NCBI RefSeq assembly: GCF_001552555.1
Contig: NZ_BCRK01000025.1
Location: 1 to 47,551 of the forward strand
Reading direction: 5' to 3'
Length of the DNA: 47,551 nt
From: Nocardiopsis trehalosi NBRC 14201
Lineage (GTDB): Bacteria; Actinomycetota; Actinomycetes; Streptosporangiales; Streptosporangiaceae
Positions 19,603 to 28,304 of this stretch are shown in pieces. The position numbers were made by a program, and so were the translations under genes. Numbering within the stretch: the stretch's first letter is position 1; the number at the start of each line of letters is the position of its first letter. The notes below the pieces were generated by a model. It saw nothing but the letters and a program-made list of their open reading frames with translations, did not search any database and was not told the DNA's origin.

Positions 19603-22600
19603 CTAGTTCTCCTCGGACGGCTGGTCGCCGGCGCGGTTGCGCCCTTCACGGATCCCCTTCTGCAGGCCCGCGAAGCGGTTCCGCACGCGGTCCGCGGAGC
19701 GCGTCGGGATCTGCCGCACGTTCTCCGGCTGGGGAGCCGTACCCGGCACCAGGTTTGCCTTAGGAACGCGTTTTGGCAAGCCCGAGCTCGTGAGGCCGCC
19801 CGCGATCGGCTCGGCGGCGCTGCGCGCCGCCTTCCAGCCGCGGTCGGCGTCGGAGCGCCACTCGTCCTCGGTGCGGGCCGGGCGGGCGGGGGCGGCGGGC
19901 GCCGTCCCGCGCTCGGCGCCGCGGTCCACGCCCCCCGGGGCCGCCGGGCGGGCGTCCTCGGCGCGGGCGTGCGTGCCGGGGGCCGGCCGGGCCGCGCGCG
20001 GCGCGGCGGCGCCGTTGCCGTTGACGCGCGGGATCGGGCCGCTCTCGGGCTCGGACACCGGGCCGCCGGTGCGCCGGCGGAACCAGTTGGACTCGATCGC
20101 GTCGAAGATCGGCAGCGCCTCGGAGGAGTCCTCCGGGGACGGCGGGACGACCGTGTTCTGCCCGGCGCCGCCGCCGTAGCGGCGGGACAGGTAGGCGGTC
20201 GAGCCGTAGCCCTCGCGCGGGTCGGGGTCGGCGGGCCGCTGCCGGCCGTCGTCGGCCGACGGCCGGGCGGCGCCCCACACGTCGGTGGACGGCCGCTCGG
20301 GCGGCGCGTGCCAGGACCGGGTCTCCTCGACCGGGCGCGGCTCGGCGGTACGCCCGCCGGGGGCCGCACGGTCCTCTCCGGTCCTCGGGTCGCCGTGGCC
20401 GGCGGTGGTGTAGGGCGAGGCGGCCGGGGGCTCGGCACGGGGCGGCTCGGGCGCCGCGGGGGGCTCGGGCGCGCGCCGCGCCGGCGGAGCGGGCGGGGCG
20501 GGCGGTTCGGCGGGCGCCGGGCGGGAGTTCCACCCGGTGGACCACAGGTCCTCACCGCTGGGCGGGTGCTCGTCGGCGCGCCGGCCGGGGACCTCGGTCT
20601 CGGGGCGCGAGATGCCCGGGTTGCGCTTGGGCAGGTCGCCGTCGCCGCGCCGCCCGGAGGCCCAGACGTCGCCGGGCTCCGGCGGCGCCGGGTTGGCGGC
20701 CCACGCGGCCGTGGCCTCGGCGAAGGTGTCGGGGGTGGCGGGGGCCGCGCCCAGGGCGGGCGGACCCGCGGGGTCGACCGGGGTGATCAGCAGGTCCGGC
20801 GGGAACACCGCGGAGGCGACGATGCCGCCGTTGTGCGCCTCGGCCAGCCGCACCTGGATGCCGTGCCGGGCGGCCAGGCGGCTGACCACGAACAGGCCCA
20901 TGCGGCGGGACACGCCGACGTCGATCACGGGCGGCTCGGCGAGCCGCTCGTTGGTGGCCGCGATCTCCTCCGGCGCCATGCCGATGCCGCTGTCGGTGAC
21001 CTCGACCCGCACCCCGCCGCCGTCGAGCACCTGCGCGGTGACCGAGACCTGGGTGTCGTGGGAGGAGAACGAGGTGGCGTTCTCGACCAGCTCGGCGACG
21101 AGGTGGATGACGTCGTTCACCGGGCGGCCGAGGACGGAGATGTGCGAGGGGGCGCGGACGTTGACCCGGTCGTACTGCTCGACCTCGGAGATGGCGCCGC
21201 GCAGCACGTCGACCAGCGGGACCGGCTGCGCCCACTTGCGGGTGTTGTCCTGCCCGGAGAGGACCAGGAGGTTCTCGTTGTTGCGCCGCATGCGGGTGGC
21301 GAGGTGGTCGAGCTGGAACAGGTCCGACAGCCGGTCGGAGTCCTGCTCGCTCTGCTCCAGGCCGTCGATGAGGCGGAGCTGCCGCTCGACCAGGGTCTGG
21401 CTGCGGCGGGAGAGGTTGACGAACATCGCGTTGACGTTGCTGCGCAGGGCGGCCTCGTCGGAGGCCAGGCGCAGGGCCACCCGGTGGACCTCGTCGAAGG
21501 ACCGGGCGACCTCGCCGATCTCGTCGCGGGAGGTGACGGGGATGGGGACGACGTCGACGTCCTCGGGCGCCGAGCTGGTCTCCTGCATCCGGCGGATGGA
21601 GCCGGGCAGGTCCTCCTCGGCGATGCGCATGGCGCCTTCGCGCAGCGAGCGCAGCGGCCGCACCAGCGACCGCACCACCAGCGAGGTGATGATGAAGACG
21701 GCGATGACGACGGCGAGCACCAGCAGGGAGTCCATGATGGCGCGGGTGAGCGCCCCGGAGCGCAGGTCGGCGGCCTGCCCCTCGACGGCGCCGGCCATCG
21801 AGCGCTCGACGTCCTCCATGCGCTCCAGGGCGGTGACGGCGACGTCCTGGTAGGTGGCGGCGTTGTCGTTCTCGGTGACGCCGGTGAGCGGCTGGTCGGT
21901 GCGGGCGCGCATCATCACGCGCAGCCGGGTGGTGGCCATCTGGCTGACCTCGACGCCGCTGAAGGTGCTGTCGAAGGTCTGCCGCTGCTCGGCGGTCGCG
22001 CTGCCGTTGAAGTTCTGGATCTCGTTGTCGTAGCGCGCCCGGCTGCTGTCGATCGCCTCCTGCACACCGCCCGACATCGAGCCGCGCATGAGCGAGTGCA
22101 GCATCAGCGCGGATTCGTAGGACAGCTGCTCGCGCGCCTTGCTCAGCGCGGTGAGGGCGCGGACGCTCTCGCGCAGCGGGGTGTCGTCGGTGTTCTCGGC
22201 GATGGTCTGGTTGAAGTCGGTGAGCGCGTTGATGACCTGCCGGTACTTGGTGACGGTCGGCAGCACGGTGACCCGGGTGCCCTGCACCTCCTCGCGCACG
22301 GTGTCGAGGCCGTCGAGGCTGTTGAGCATCGTCTGCAGCCGGTCGGCGGCCAGGGAGCTGCCGGGGTCGCCCAGTTCGGCGACGGCGTTGTCCAGGGCCT
22401 GCTGTGACTGCTTGGTCTCCTGGATCTGGTCCTGGAGGGAGCGGAGCAGGTCGGGCGAGCGCCGCTCGTAGTTCGGGTCGTCGGCGATGTAGGCGGCGCT
22501 GTAGAGCCGCTCACGGCCGAGCTGGTTGGCCAGCTCCACCACGGCCTGGCCGACGGCCGCCGTGGTCTCGATCCGCTCGTGCGTCACCGTGTTGACGATG

Positions 22601-22794
22601 TTCTCGTACACCCGCAGACCCGCCAGGAGGAGGGCGACCGCGGTGGGGATGACGATCAGAGCGACGAGCCGGGAGCGCACGCGCCAGTCGCGCGGCGCCC
22701 ACCAGCGCTGGGTGCGCTTGGGGGTTCCGGCAGTGTCGGCCGGCGGCTCCGCGTAGCGGGCGTCGGCACCGTCTTCTGTCGCTCGTGTCGACAC
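19603..22794 (-). CDS. cvnA: Conservon sensor kinase-like protein CvnA (NIT-HAMP-HATPase)
   Basis: A 1063-residue membrane protein, head of the conservon. Order: basic N-terminus; TM1 (about 43-64); an extracytoplasmic nitrate/nitrite-sensing (NIT) domain to about 335; TM2 (about 354-375); HAMP; a dimerisation helix with an H-box-like LDHLATRMRRN (about 495-505); an ATPase domain with N-box ELVENATSFSS and G-boxes DSGIGM and GLFVVSRLAARHG; then about 385 residues of Pro/Ala/Glu-rich tail ending in VRNRFAGLQKGIREGRNR. No receiver or partner regulator is nearby, as usual for conservons. GTG 22794 follows GAGGG; a TTG 12 bp upstream is possible. Confidence 0.94.
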   Translation of the reverse strand: MSTRATEDGADARYAEPPADTAGTPKRTQRWWAPRDWRVRSRLVALIVIPTAVALLLAGLRVYENIVNTVTHERIETTAAVGQAVVELANQLGRERLYSAAYIADDPNYERRSPDLLRSLQDQIQETKQSQQALDNAVAELGDPGSSLAADRLQTMLNSLDGLDTVREEVQGTRVTVLPTVTKYRQVINALTDFNQTIAENTDDTPLRESVRALTALSKAREQLSYESALMLHSLMRGSMSGGVQEAIDSSRARYDNEIQNFNGSATAEQRQTFDSTFSGVEVSQMATTRLRVMMRARTDQPLTGVTENDNAATYQDVAVTALERMEDVERSMAGAVEGQAADLRSGALTRAIMDSLLVLAVVIAVFIITSLVVRSLVRPLRSLREGAMRIAEEDLPGSIRRMQETSSAPEDVDVVPIPVTSRDEIGEVARSFDEVHRVALRLASDEAALRSNVNAMFVNLSRRSQTLVERQLRLIDGLEQSEQDSDRLSDLFQLDHLATRMRRNNENLLVLSGQDNTRKWAQPVPLVDVLRGAISEVEQYDRVNVRAPSHISVLGRPVNDVIHLVAELVENATSFSSHDTQVSVTAQVLDGGGVRVEVTDSGIGMAPEEIAATNERLAEPPVIDVGVSRRMGLFVVSRLAARHGIQVRLAEAHNGGIVASAVFPPDLLITPVDPAGPPALGAAPATPDTFAEATAAWAANPAPPEPGDVWASGRRGDGDLPKRNPGISRPETEVPGRRADEHPPSGEDLWSTGWNSRPAPAEPPAPPAPPARRAPEPPAAPEPPRAEPPAASPYTTAGHGDPRTGEDRAAPGGRTAEPRPVEETRSWHAPPERPSTDVWGAARPSADDGRQRPADPDPREGYGSTAYLSRRYGGGAGQNTVVPPSPEDSSEALPIFDAIESNWFRRRTGGPVSEPESGPIPRVNGNGAAAPRAARPAPGTHARAEDARPAAPGGVDRGAERGTAPAAPARPARTEDEWRSDADRGWKAARSAAEPIAGGLTSSGLPKRVPKANLVPGTAPQPENVRQIPTRSADRVRNRFAGLQKGIREGRNRAGDQPSEEN

Positions 22795-23284
22795 GGACCC
22801 TCGCAACCTTTCGTGTCACCGCCTCAGGTGATGGACGTTGACCCCCCAAGAGTGACCCCGCCCGGTCGGCCCGGCGTGCGGGCCGGGTGTACCGGGGGGT
22901 GGCCGTTCGACCGGCCTGCCGTACCACGGCGAGCGGCAGCGGAGGAAACGTGGGGAATCTCCGCGCCGGGGAACCGCCTCGAAGGGGGTGGGAGAGGCGT
23001 CGAGCACCATAAACCGTGAATGGTGCACGTGAGGTGGATAGCGTACCAATTCACACGGTGAGGTCGGCTCCGGCGGGAGACGGCATTCGGCAAGATCATT
23101 TCAACCGAATACCGGTTCACCACGCGTTTCACGCGATCTCGGTCTGATCTTGGCAGGGCGGATACCCGATTCGGAACCCCCCTCATCACATTTATAACTT
23201 TTCAAACACTCCGATGGCGATACGTGAGTGATCCACCTCCCTGTGTAACGATCGCTGGTGAACACGGGTTTCGGGGGGATCATC
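22795..23284. other. 490-bp divergent intergenic region, cvnA / coiled-coil peptidase
   Basis: No gene is visible. It contains a 7-bp inverted repeat (23004-23010 / 23020-23026, 9-nt loop), an A/T-rich block at 23090-23205, and the candidate plus-strand promoter listed separately. Promoters for cvnA must also lie here but none is clear. A c-di-AMP riboswitch, frequent before actinobacterial cell-wall hydrolase genes, could not be recognised. Confidence 0.6.
23170..23198 (+). promoter_or_regulatory. Candidate sigma-70-type promoter of the VanY-like peptidase gene
   Basis: TTCGGA (23170-23175), 17-bp spacer, TATAAC (23193-23198). The -10 matches 5 of 6, the -35 only 3 of 6. Transcription would start near 23205, giving a leader of about 80 nt. 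Confidence 0.42.
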
Positions 23285-24553
23285 GTGGTTCACAGCCGTC
23301 ACATGCGTCACCGCGCGCAACCGTCCCGTCGCCGGGGCCGCGCCGTTCCGGGCGCCGCGGCGGCGGCGCTCGCCCTGGCGCTGGGCGCCGCCGGAGCGGG
23401 CACCGCCCGCGCCGAGCCGGACGCCGTCGAGCAGAGCCGGCGCCAGGAGGACGCCTACGCGGCGTCGATCGGCGAACTGACCACCCGGCTCGCCGAGGTC
23501 CGGGCGGAGCTCGACGGGCTCCAGGCGAGCGCCGACGAGGCGATCCTGGCCTACGGCGACGCCGCCGACCGGCTCGGCGAGGCCGAGCGCGCGCACCGGT
23601 CGGCGGAGCGCGCCGCCGACCGCGCCGCCGAGCACCGCGAGGCCGCCCGCGGCGACGCCGCCCAGTACGCGGTCGCCGCCTACAAGGGCGGCGGCATCGG
23701 CCCCGCCGTCGCGTGGACGGCCGCGCGCGGCCCGCAGGAGGTGGTCGACCGCACGTCCTACCTGGACCTGCTCAGCGGCCGCCAGGACGACGTGCTGAAC
23801 CGCGCCGACGCCTCCAGCGTCGCCGCCGACACCCTGGACGACCGCGCCGCCGACGCCGCCGCCGAGCAGCGGCGCGCCGCCGACGAGGCCGCCGACGCCA
23901 AGGACGAGGCGCTCGGCGCGGTCGCCGAGCAGCAGGACGCGCTGGCCGACATCCTCGCCGAGCAGTCCGAGCTGGAGCTGCGGCTGGCCGAGGCCCGCGA
24001 CGACACCGAGGAGCTGGAGCGGCGGCGCGAGGCCGCGCTGGACCGCGCCAGCGCCGCCGCCGGCGGCACCGCGCAGGAGGCCGGCGGCGGCACCGCGGAG
24101 GCGGCGGAGGACGCGGGCGACGCCGCCCCGGCGGCCGCCCCCGGCTGCACGTCGTCGGGGACCGGCGGCTACGCCAACGGCCGGCTCCCCGACGAGGTCC
24201 TGTGCCCGCTGCCGCAGAGCGGCGAGCGGCTGCGCGCCGACGCGGCCGCCGCCTTCATCGAGCTGGACGGGGCGTTCCGCGAGCGGTTCGGCCGCCCGAT
24301 GTGCGTGGCCGACTCCTACCGGCCGCTGCACGAGCAGGTGCGGCTGTTCCACGAGATGCGGGCGGGCATGGCCGCCGCGCCGGGCACCAGCACGCACGGG
24401 TGGGGCCTGGCCGTGGACCTGTGCGGAGGGGTCAACGTGCACGGGTCGGCCGAGTACACCTGGATGATGGCCAACGCCCCGGCGCACGGCTGGCACAACC
24501 CGCCCTGGGCGCGCGGCGGGTTCGAGCCCTGGCACTGGGAGTTCTCCGGCTGA
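23285..24553 (+). CDS. Secreted coiled-coil protein with VanY-type D-alanyl-D-alanine carboxypeptidase (M15) domain
   Basis: A 422-residue exported protein. A basic N-terminus and hydrophobic core (AALALALGAAGAGTARA) form a signal peptide; residues about 50-265 are Ala/Glu/Arg heptad-rich coiled coil; an Ala/Gly linker follows; the last 140 residues are an M15B/VanY domain. Its zinc motif is complete: STHGWGLAVD (SxHxxGxAxD) and PWHWEF with the distal His. It should cut peptidoglycan stem peptides. GTG 23285 is chosen because GGGGGGA lies 5 bp before it; GTG 23258 lacks a site. The coiled coil resembles that of the protein at 35052-36071. Confidence 0.9.
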   Translation: MVHSRHMRHRAQPSRRRGRAVPGAAAAALALALGAAGAGTARAEPDAVEQSRRQEDAYAASIGELTTRLAEVRAELDGLQASADEAILAYGDAADRLGEAERAHRSAERAADRAAEHREAARGDAAQYAVAAYKGGGIGPAVAWTAARGPQEVVDRTSYLDLLSGRQDDVLNRADASSVAADTLDDRAADAAAEQRRAADEAADAKDEALGAVAEQQDALADILAEQSELELRLAEARDDTEELERRREAALDRASAAAGGTAQEAGGGTAEAAEDAGDAAPAAAPGCTSSGTGGYANGRLPDEVLCPLPQSGERLRADAAAAFIELDGAFRERFGRPMCVADSYRPLHEQVRLFHEMRAGMAAAPGTSTHGWGLAVDLCGGVNVHGSAEYTWMMANAPAHGWHNPPWARGGFEPWHWEFSG

Positions 24554-24563
24554 CCGCCCGGCT

Positions 24564-24585
24564 CCCGGGCGGCGCGCCGCCCGGG
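24564..24585. terminator. Perfect 22-bp palindrome between convergent genes
   Basis: A fully self-complementary GC sequence starting 10 bp after the peptidase stop and facing the FAH-like gene. Likely bidirectional terminator without T-tract. Confidence 0.5.
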
Positions 24586-24617
24586 CCGGGCCGCCGGCGC
24601 GGGGCACGGCCCCCGGG

Positions 24618-25292
24618 TCAGGCCCCGGAGCCCACCCGCAGCTCGAACTCGCCGAGGCCGCCGGCGTCGATGTGCAGCTCCTCGCCGGGCTCCAGCAGCC
24701 GGGTCTCGGCGGGCAGCAGCGCGGCGGCGTCGCCGTGCGGCTCGGGCGCCCAGTCGGCGCCGCCGCCGATCTCGGCGGTGGCCAGCGGGGCGTCGTCGAC
24801 GGAGGCGGTGACGGTCAGCCGCTCCCCGCCGAACTCCTCGGGGGTGACGATGGCGGGGCCCACGGTGAGGGCCACCGGGGCGCGCTCGGGGGTCCGCCAC
24901 AGGCAGGCCGGCGCGTAGCCGGCGTGCCGGCCGGCGCCGAAGACCGCGACCACGCCGACGGTGGCCGTCGCGGCGGTGGTCCCGGCCGGAAGCGCGGTGC
25001 CGTCGTCGGTGCCGCGCACCAGCGCGGGGTCGAGCGCGGTCCAGGCGCCGTCCACGAGGGCGGGCACGGGGCCCGACGGGCGCAGCGGGGCGCACAGCCG
25101 GGTCTCGAACTCCACGATGATCTCGACCGGGGAGGCCAGCGCCCGCTGGCGGGCGTCGGCGAGCGCGGCGGGGCCGGCCGCGAGGAGCCCGGGGACGGTC
25201 TCGCCGCCCGGGTAGCCGAACACGCAGCCGTCGTCGATCACGCCCGGCCGCTCACCGCCCCCACTGGGCGACAGATAGGTGACCCAGCGCAT
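24618..25292 (-). CDS. Fumarylacetoacetate hydrolase-fold protein, probably catalytically degenerate
   Basis: A 224-residue protein. The start MRWVTYLSPSGGGERPGVID resembles the small N-terminal domain of FAH-family proteins, and the second half (GPAIVTPEEFGGERLTVTASVDD ... RLLEPGEELHIDAGGLGEFELRVG) follows the FAH barrel's order of strands. The acidic metal-binding residues (the E-x-E and D set near an E-L-x-V-V-I-G stretch) are not apparent and the region is shortened, so it is likely inactive or altered. The family call is by eye and moderate. ATG 25292 starts the protein. Confidence 0.6.
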   Translation of the reverse strand: MRWVTYLSPSGGGERPGVIDDGCVFGYPGGETVPGLLAAGPAALADARQRALASPVEIIVEFETRLCAPLRPSGPVPALVDGAWTALDPALVRGTDDGTALPAGTTAATATVGVVAVFGAGRHAGYAPACLWRTPERAPVALTVGPAIVTPEEFGGERLTVTASVDDAPLATAEIGGGADWAPEPHGDAAALLPAETRLLEPGEELHIDAGGLGEFELRVGSGA

Positions 25293-25411
25293 GGCGCCTC
25301 CCCTCCCCGGTGGCGGCCCCTCCGGCCGCCGCCGACCGGCTCCACGGTATCGGTGCCGCGGACCCGGCCGGACCCGGCCCGCACCCCGCCGACCGGCCCC
25401 GACGGGGCGGG

Positions 25412-25627
25412 TCAGCCGACCGCCACGTGCAGGTGCTCCTTGCCGGTCCCGGCGCACATGCGGCACTCCTCGCCGACCCGCCGCCAGGTGATCATGCCGT
25501 CGCCGTCCTGCACCGGCATCTCGGGCCGCCACCACCCCGACCCGCCGCAGTAGTGGCAGGCGAGGTCGTCGCGCCCGCACCACGGGCAGTCGGGCAGGGC
25601 GCAGCACGCGCGCGTCCCGGTGTCCAT
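25412..25627 (-). CDS. Small zinc-knuckle protein with DnaJ-like CxxCxGxG motifs
   Basis: A 71-residue protein with eight cysteines. CPWC, CHYCGGSGWW and CRMCAGTGKE are spaced like the zinc-binding CxxCxGxG repeats of DnaJ. It has no other domain. Function unknown; zinc binding is inferred. ATG 25627 is preceded by GGGAGCGGG. It lies alone between the FAH-like gene and celR, all on the minus strand, with more than 110 bp on each side. Confidence 0.72.
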   Translation of the reverse strand: MDTGTRACCALPDCPWCGRDDLACHYCGGSGWWRPEMPVQDGDGMITWRRVGEECRMCAGTGKEHLHVAVG

Positions 25628-25717
25628 GTGTTCCCGCTCCCTCCCGGCGGCCGCCCCGGGCCGCCGCGCCCCTGCGCGGACGTGCCCAGGGTGGCACAGC
25701 GGGTGACGGCCGTCCAG

Positions 25718-25763
25718 CGGCCCGGCCGCGCGCCGCCGGGCCGTCCGGGCGGCCGCCGCCCGG
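25718..25763 (-). terminator. Two hairpins after celR
   Basis: An 8-bp stem with 10-nt loop (25718-25725 / 25736-25743) and a 7-bp stem with 5-nt loop (25745-25751 / 25757-25763), directly downstream of the celR stop. Confidence 0.45.
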
Positions 25764-26786
25764 TCAGCCGGACTGCCGGATCACCAGGTGGGGGTCGAGG
25801 ATGAGCCGGGTGGAGGCCGCGGCCCCCGGGATGACGGTGTCGGTGAGCACGCGCGCCATCTCCCCGCCCATGCGCTCGGTGGGCTGGTGCACGGTGGTCA
25901 GCGGCGGGTCGCTGTGGGACGCGAAGCTGGAGTCGTCGTAGCCGATGACCGCCACGTCCTCGGGGATGCGCCGCCCGGCCGCGCGCAGCACCCGCATGGC
26001 GGCCAGCGCCATCGGGTCGGAGGCGACGAACACCCCGTCGAGGTCGGGGACCGCGTCCAGCAGGCGCCGCATGGCGGCCTCGCCGCTCTCGAAGCTGAAG
26101 TCGCCGAAGGCGACCAGGTCGTCCCGCAGCGGCCGGCCGGCGTCGCGCAGCGCCTTGCGGTAGCCCTCCAGCCGGTCCTCGCCGGCCCCCATGTCGTGCG
26201 GGCCGGCGACCGTGGCGATGCGCGTCCGCCCGGTCTCGATGAGCCGGCGGGTGGCGGTGCAGGCACCGCCGACGTTGTCGATGTCGACGTAGTGCACCGG
26301 GTTGCGGGTCTGCCACTGCGGGCGGCCGCCGATGACGCACGGCACGCCCGCGTCGGCGAGCCGGTCGGGCAGCGGGTCGTCGCGGTGCAGCGACACCAGC
26401 AGCACCCCGTCGACGTGGTGGCCGGTCAGGTAGTCGCCGAGCCGGTCGTGCTCGTCCGTGGAGCGCGCGGTGGTGAGCATGAGCTGGAGCTCGCGCTCGT
26501 TGAGCACCGCGCTGACCCCCCGGACGACATGGGCGAAGAAGGGCTGCGCGAACAGCCGGTCGTCGGGCTCGGAGACGACGAGGGCGATGGTGTCGGTGCG
26601 CCGGGTGACCAGGGTGCGGGCCGCGTGGTTGGGCACGTAGCCCAACTCGGCGATCGCGGTGCGCACGGCCTCGCGCGTGGCCGGGCTCACCTGCTCCGAC
26701 CCGTTGATGACGCGCGACACCGTGCCCCGCCCGACCCCCGCCCGCGCCGCCACCATCTCCAGCGTCGGCCGTCGGTCACCGTTCAT
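25764..26786 (-). CDS. celR: LacI-family cellobiose-responsive repressor (CelR/CebR type)
   Basis: A 340-residue LacI/GalR regulator. The N-terminal helix-turn-helix and hinge read LEMVAARAGVGRGTVSRVING ... ELGYVPNHAARTL; the rest is a periplasmic-binding-protein-like effector domain with VGVLLVSLHRDD-type strands, GGRPQW, YVDIDNVGG, TVAGPHDMGAGEDRLEGYRKAL and VIGYDDSSFASHSDPPLTTVHQP. It closely resembles Thermobifida CelR as I know it, and a perfect copy of the CelR/CebR operator lies before cebE in this window. It is 69 bp downstream of bglC on the same strand. Expected ligand: cellobiose, which would release it from DNA. Confidence 0.92.
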   Translation of the reverse strand: MNGDRRPTLEMVAARAGVGRGTVSRVINGSEQVSPATREAVRTAIAELGYVPNHAARTLVTRRTDTIALVVSEPDDRLFAQPFFAHVVRGVSAVLNERELQLMLTTARSTDEHDRLGDYLTGHHVDGVLLVSLHRDDPLPDRLADAGVPCVIGGRPQWQTRNPVHYVDIDNVGGACTATRRLIETGRTRIATVAGPHDMGAGEDRLEGYRKALRDAGRPLRDDLVAFGDFSFESGEAAMRRLLDAVPDLDGVFVASDPMALAAMRVLRAAGRRIPEDVAVIGYDDSSFASHSDPPLTTVHQPTERMGGEMARVLTDTVIPGAAASTRLILDPHLVIRQSG

Positions 26787-26815
26787 CCTGCACCTTCCCC
26801 GTTCTTCCCCGTACC

Positions 26816-26835
26816 GCGCGCGCCCCGCCGCGCGC
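26816..26835 (-). terminator. Weak hairpin between bglC and celR
   Basis: A 7-bp GC stem (26816-26822 / 26829-26835) with a 6-nt loop in the 69-bp gap. It could reduce read-through from bglC into celR. Confidence 0.3.
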
Positions 26836-26855
26836 CCTTCCCCACCATTACACCG

Positions 26856-28304
26856 CTAGCGCGGCAGCTCCCCGGTCCGCGCGACCCTGGCGTACCAGTG
26901 CCCGCTGTCCTTGATCCGGCGGGTCTGGGTCTCGTAGTCGACGTGCACCAGCCCGAACCGCTGGGAGTAGCCGAAGGCCCACTCGAAGTTGTCGAGCAGC
27001 GACCACGCGAAGTACCCGGCCATGGGCACCCCGGCCTTCATCGCCTCCCGCACGGCGCGCAGGTGGGAGTCGAAGTAGGCGATCCGCTCCGGGTCGTGGA
27101 CGGCGCCGTCCTCGGCGACCTCGTCGGGGTAGGCGGCCCCGTTCTCGATGACGTACAGCGGCACCCGGGCGGTGTCGGACAGCCGGGTCAGGACGTCGTA
27201 CAGGCCCGTGGGGTCGACCTCCCAGCCGATGCCGGTCCGCGGCAGGCCGCGCAGCACGAACCGCACGTCGTCGCAGCCGACGTAGGAGGTGCTGTCGCCG
27301 CCGCCGGTGACCGTCGCCGGGTCCAGGCCGGCGTCGGAGGCGGCGATCCAGTGCGGGGTGTAGAAGTTCACGCCGACCAGGTCGACCGGCGCGGAGGTGA
27401 CGGCGAGGTCGCCGTCGCGCAGGAACGCGAAGTCGGTGATCTCCCGCAGGTCCTCGCGCACGTCCTCGGGGTAGGTGCCGCGGAACAGCGGGTCGTCGAT
27501 GACGCGGTTGCGCACCCCGTCGGCGCGCCGGGTGGCGGCGAGGTCGGCGGGGGTGGGCGAGTTGGGCCGCAGCGTGGTCGGGTTGAGCACCAGGCCGACG
27601 CGGCGGGCCGTGCCCGCGCCCTGCCCCTCGCGCAGCACCGCCGTCGCCAGGCCGTGGCCGAGCAGCAGGTGGTGGCAGGCGGCGAGCGAGGCGGCGGGTT
27701 CGCGGCGCCCGGGCGCGTGGATGCCCCCGGCGTAGCCGAGGAACGCCGCGCACCACGGCTCGTTGAGGGTGGTCCAGCAGGAGACGCGGTCGCCCAGGGC
27801 GTCGCGCATGACCGCCGCGTACTCGGCGAACCGGTAGGCGGTGTCGCGCTCGGGCCAGCCGCCGGCGTCCTCCAGCGCCTGCGGCAGGTCCCAGTGGTAG
27901 AGCGTCGCCCAGGGGTCGATGCCCGCCTCCAGCACGGCGTCGACCAGGCGGTCGTAGAAGTCGATCCCGGCCCGGTTGACCGGTCCGCGCCCGTCGGGCA
28001 TGATCCGCGGCCAGGCGATGGAGAACCGGTAGGCGCCGATCCCCAGTTCGCCCATGAGGGCGACGTCCTCGGGGTAGCGCGTGTAGTGGTCGGCGCCCGG
28101 CTCGCCGGTGTCGCCGTTGAGCACGCTGCCGGGGGTGGCGGAGAAGGTGTCCCAGATGCTGGGGCCGCGGCCGTCGGCCGTGGTGTGGCCTTCGATCTGG
28201 AAGGCCGAGGTGGAGGCCCCCCAGAGGAACCCCGGGGGGAAGCGCACGGCTTCGGGGTCGGCCGCGGCCTGTTCGGCGACGGCGGACGTGGGTGTCTGAG
28301 TCAC
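26856..28304 (-). CDS. bglC: Intracellular beta-glucosidase, glycoside hydrolase family 1
   Basis: A 482-residue GH1 retaining beta-glucosidase that splits imported cellobiose to glucose. Signatures: N-terminal FPPGFLWGASTSAFQIEG, acid/base E182 in TTLNEPW, nucleophile E387 in YVIENGAAY, and C-terminal FAWSLLDNFEWAFGYSQRFG. No signal peptide, so it is cytoplasmic. The GTG start overlaps the cebG stop by 4 bp (GTGA). It is the last gene of cebEFG-bglC, the usual arrangement in Thermobifida and Streptomyces. Confidence 0.97.
   Translation of the reverse strand: MTQTPTSAVAEQAAADPEAVRFPPGFLWGASTSAFQIEGHTTADGRGPSIWDTFSATPGSVLNGDTGEPGADHYTRYPEDVALMGELGIGAYRFSIAWPRIMPDGRGPVNRAGIDFYDRLVDAVLEAGIDPWATLYHWDLPQALEDAGGWPERDTAYRFAEYAAVMRDALGDRVSCWTTLNEPWCAAFLGYAGGIHAPGRREPAASLAACHHLLLGHGLATAVLREGQGAGTARRVGLVLNPTTLRPNSPTPADLAATRRADGVRNRVIDDPLFRGTYPEDVREDLREITDFAFLRDGDLAVTSAPVDLVGVNFYTPHWIAASDAGLDPATVTGGGDSTSYVGCDDVRFVLRGLPRTGIGWEVDPTGLYDVLTRLSDTARVPLYVIENGAAYPDEVAEDGAVHDPERIAYFDSHLRAVREAMKAGVPMAGYFAWSLLDNFEWAFGYSQRFGLVHVDYETQTRRIKDSGHWYARVARTGELPR

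Noticed and set aside
22807-23284. c-di-AMP (ydaO-type) riboswitch before the VanY-like gene
   Set aside because: GGGGAACC-like pieces occur but not in the order of the aptamer, and the best promoter lies downstream of them.
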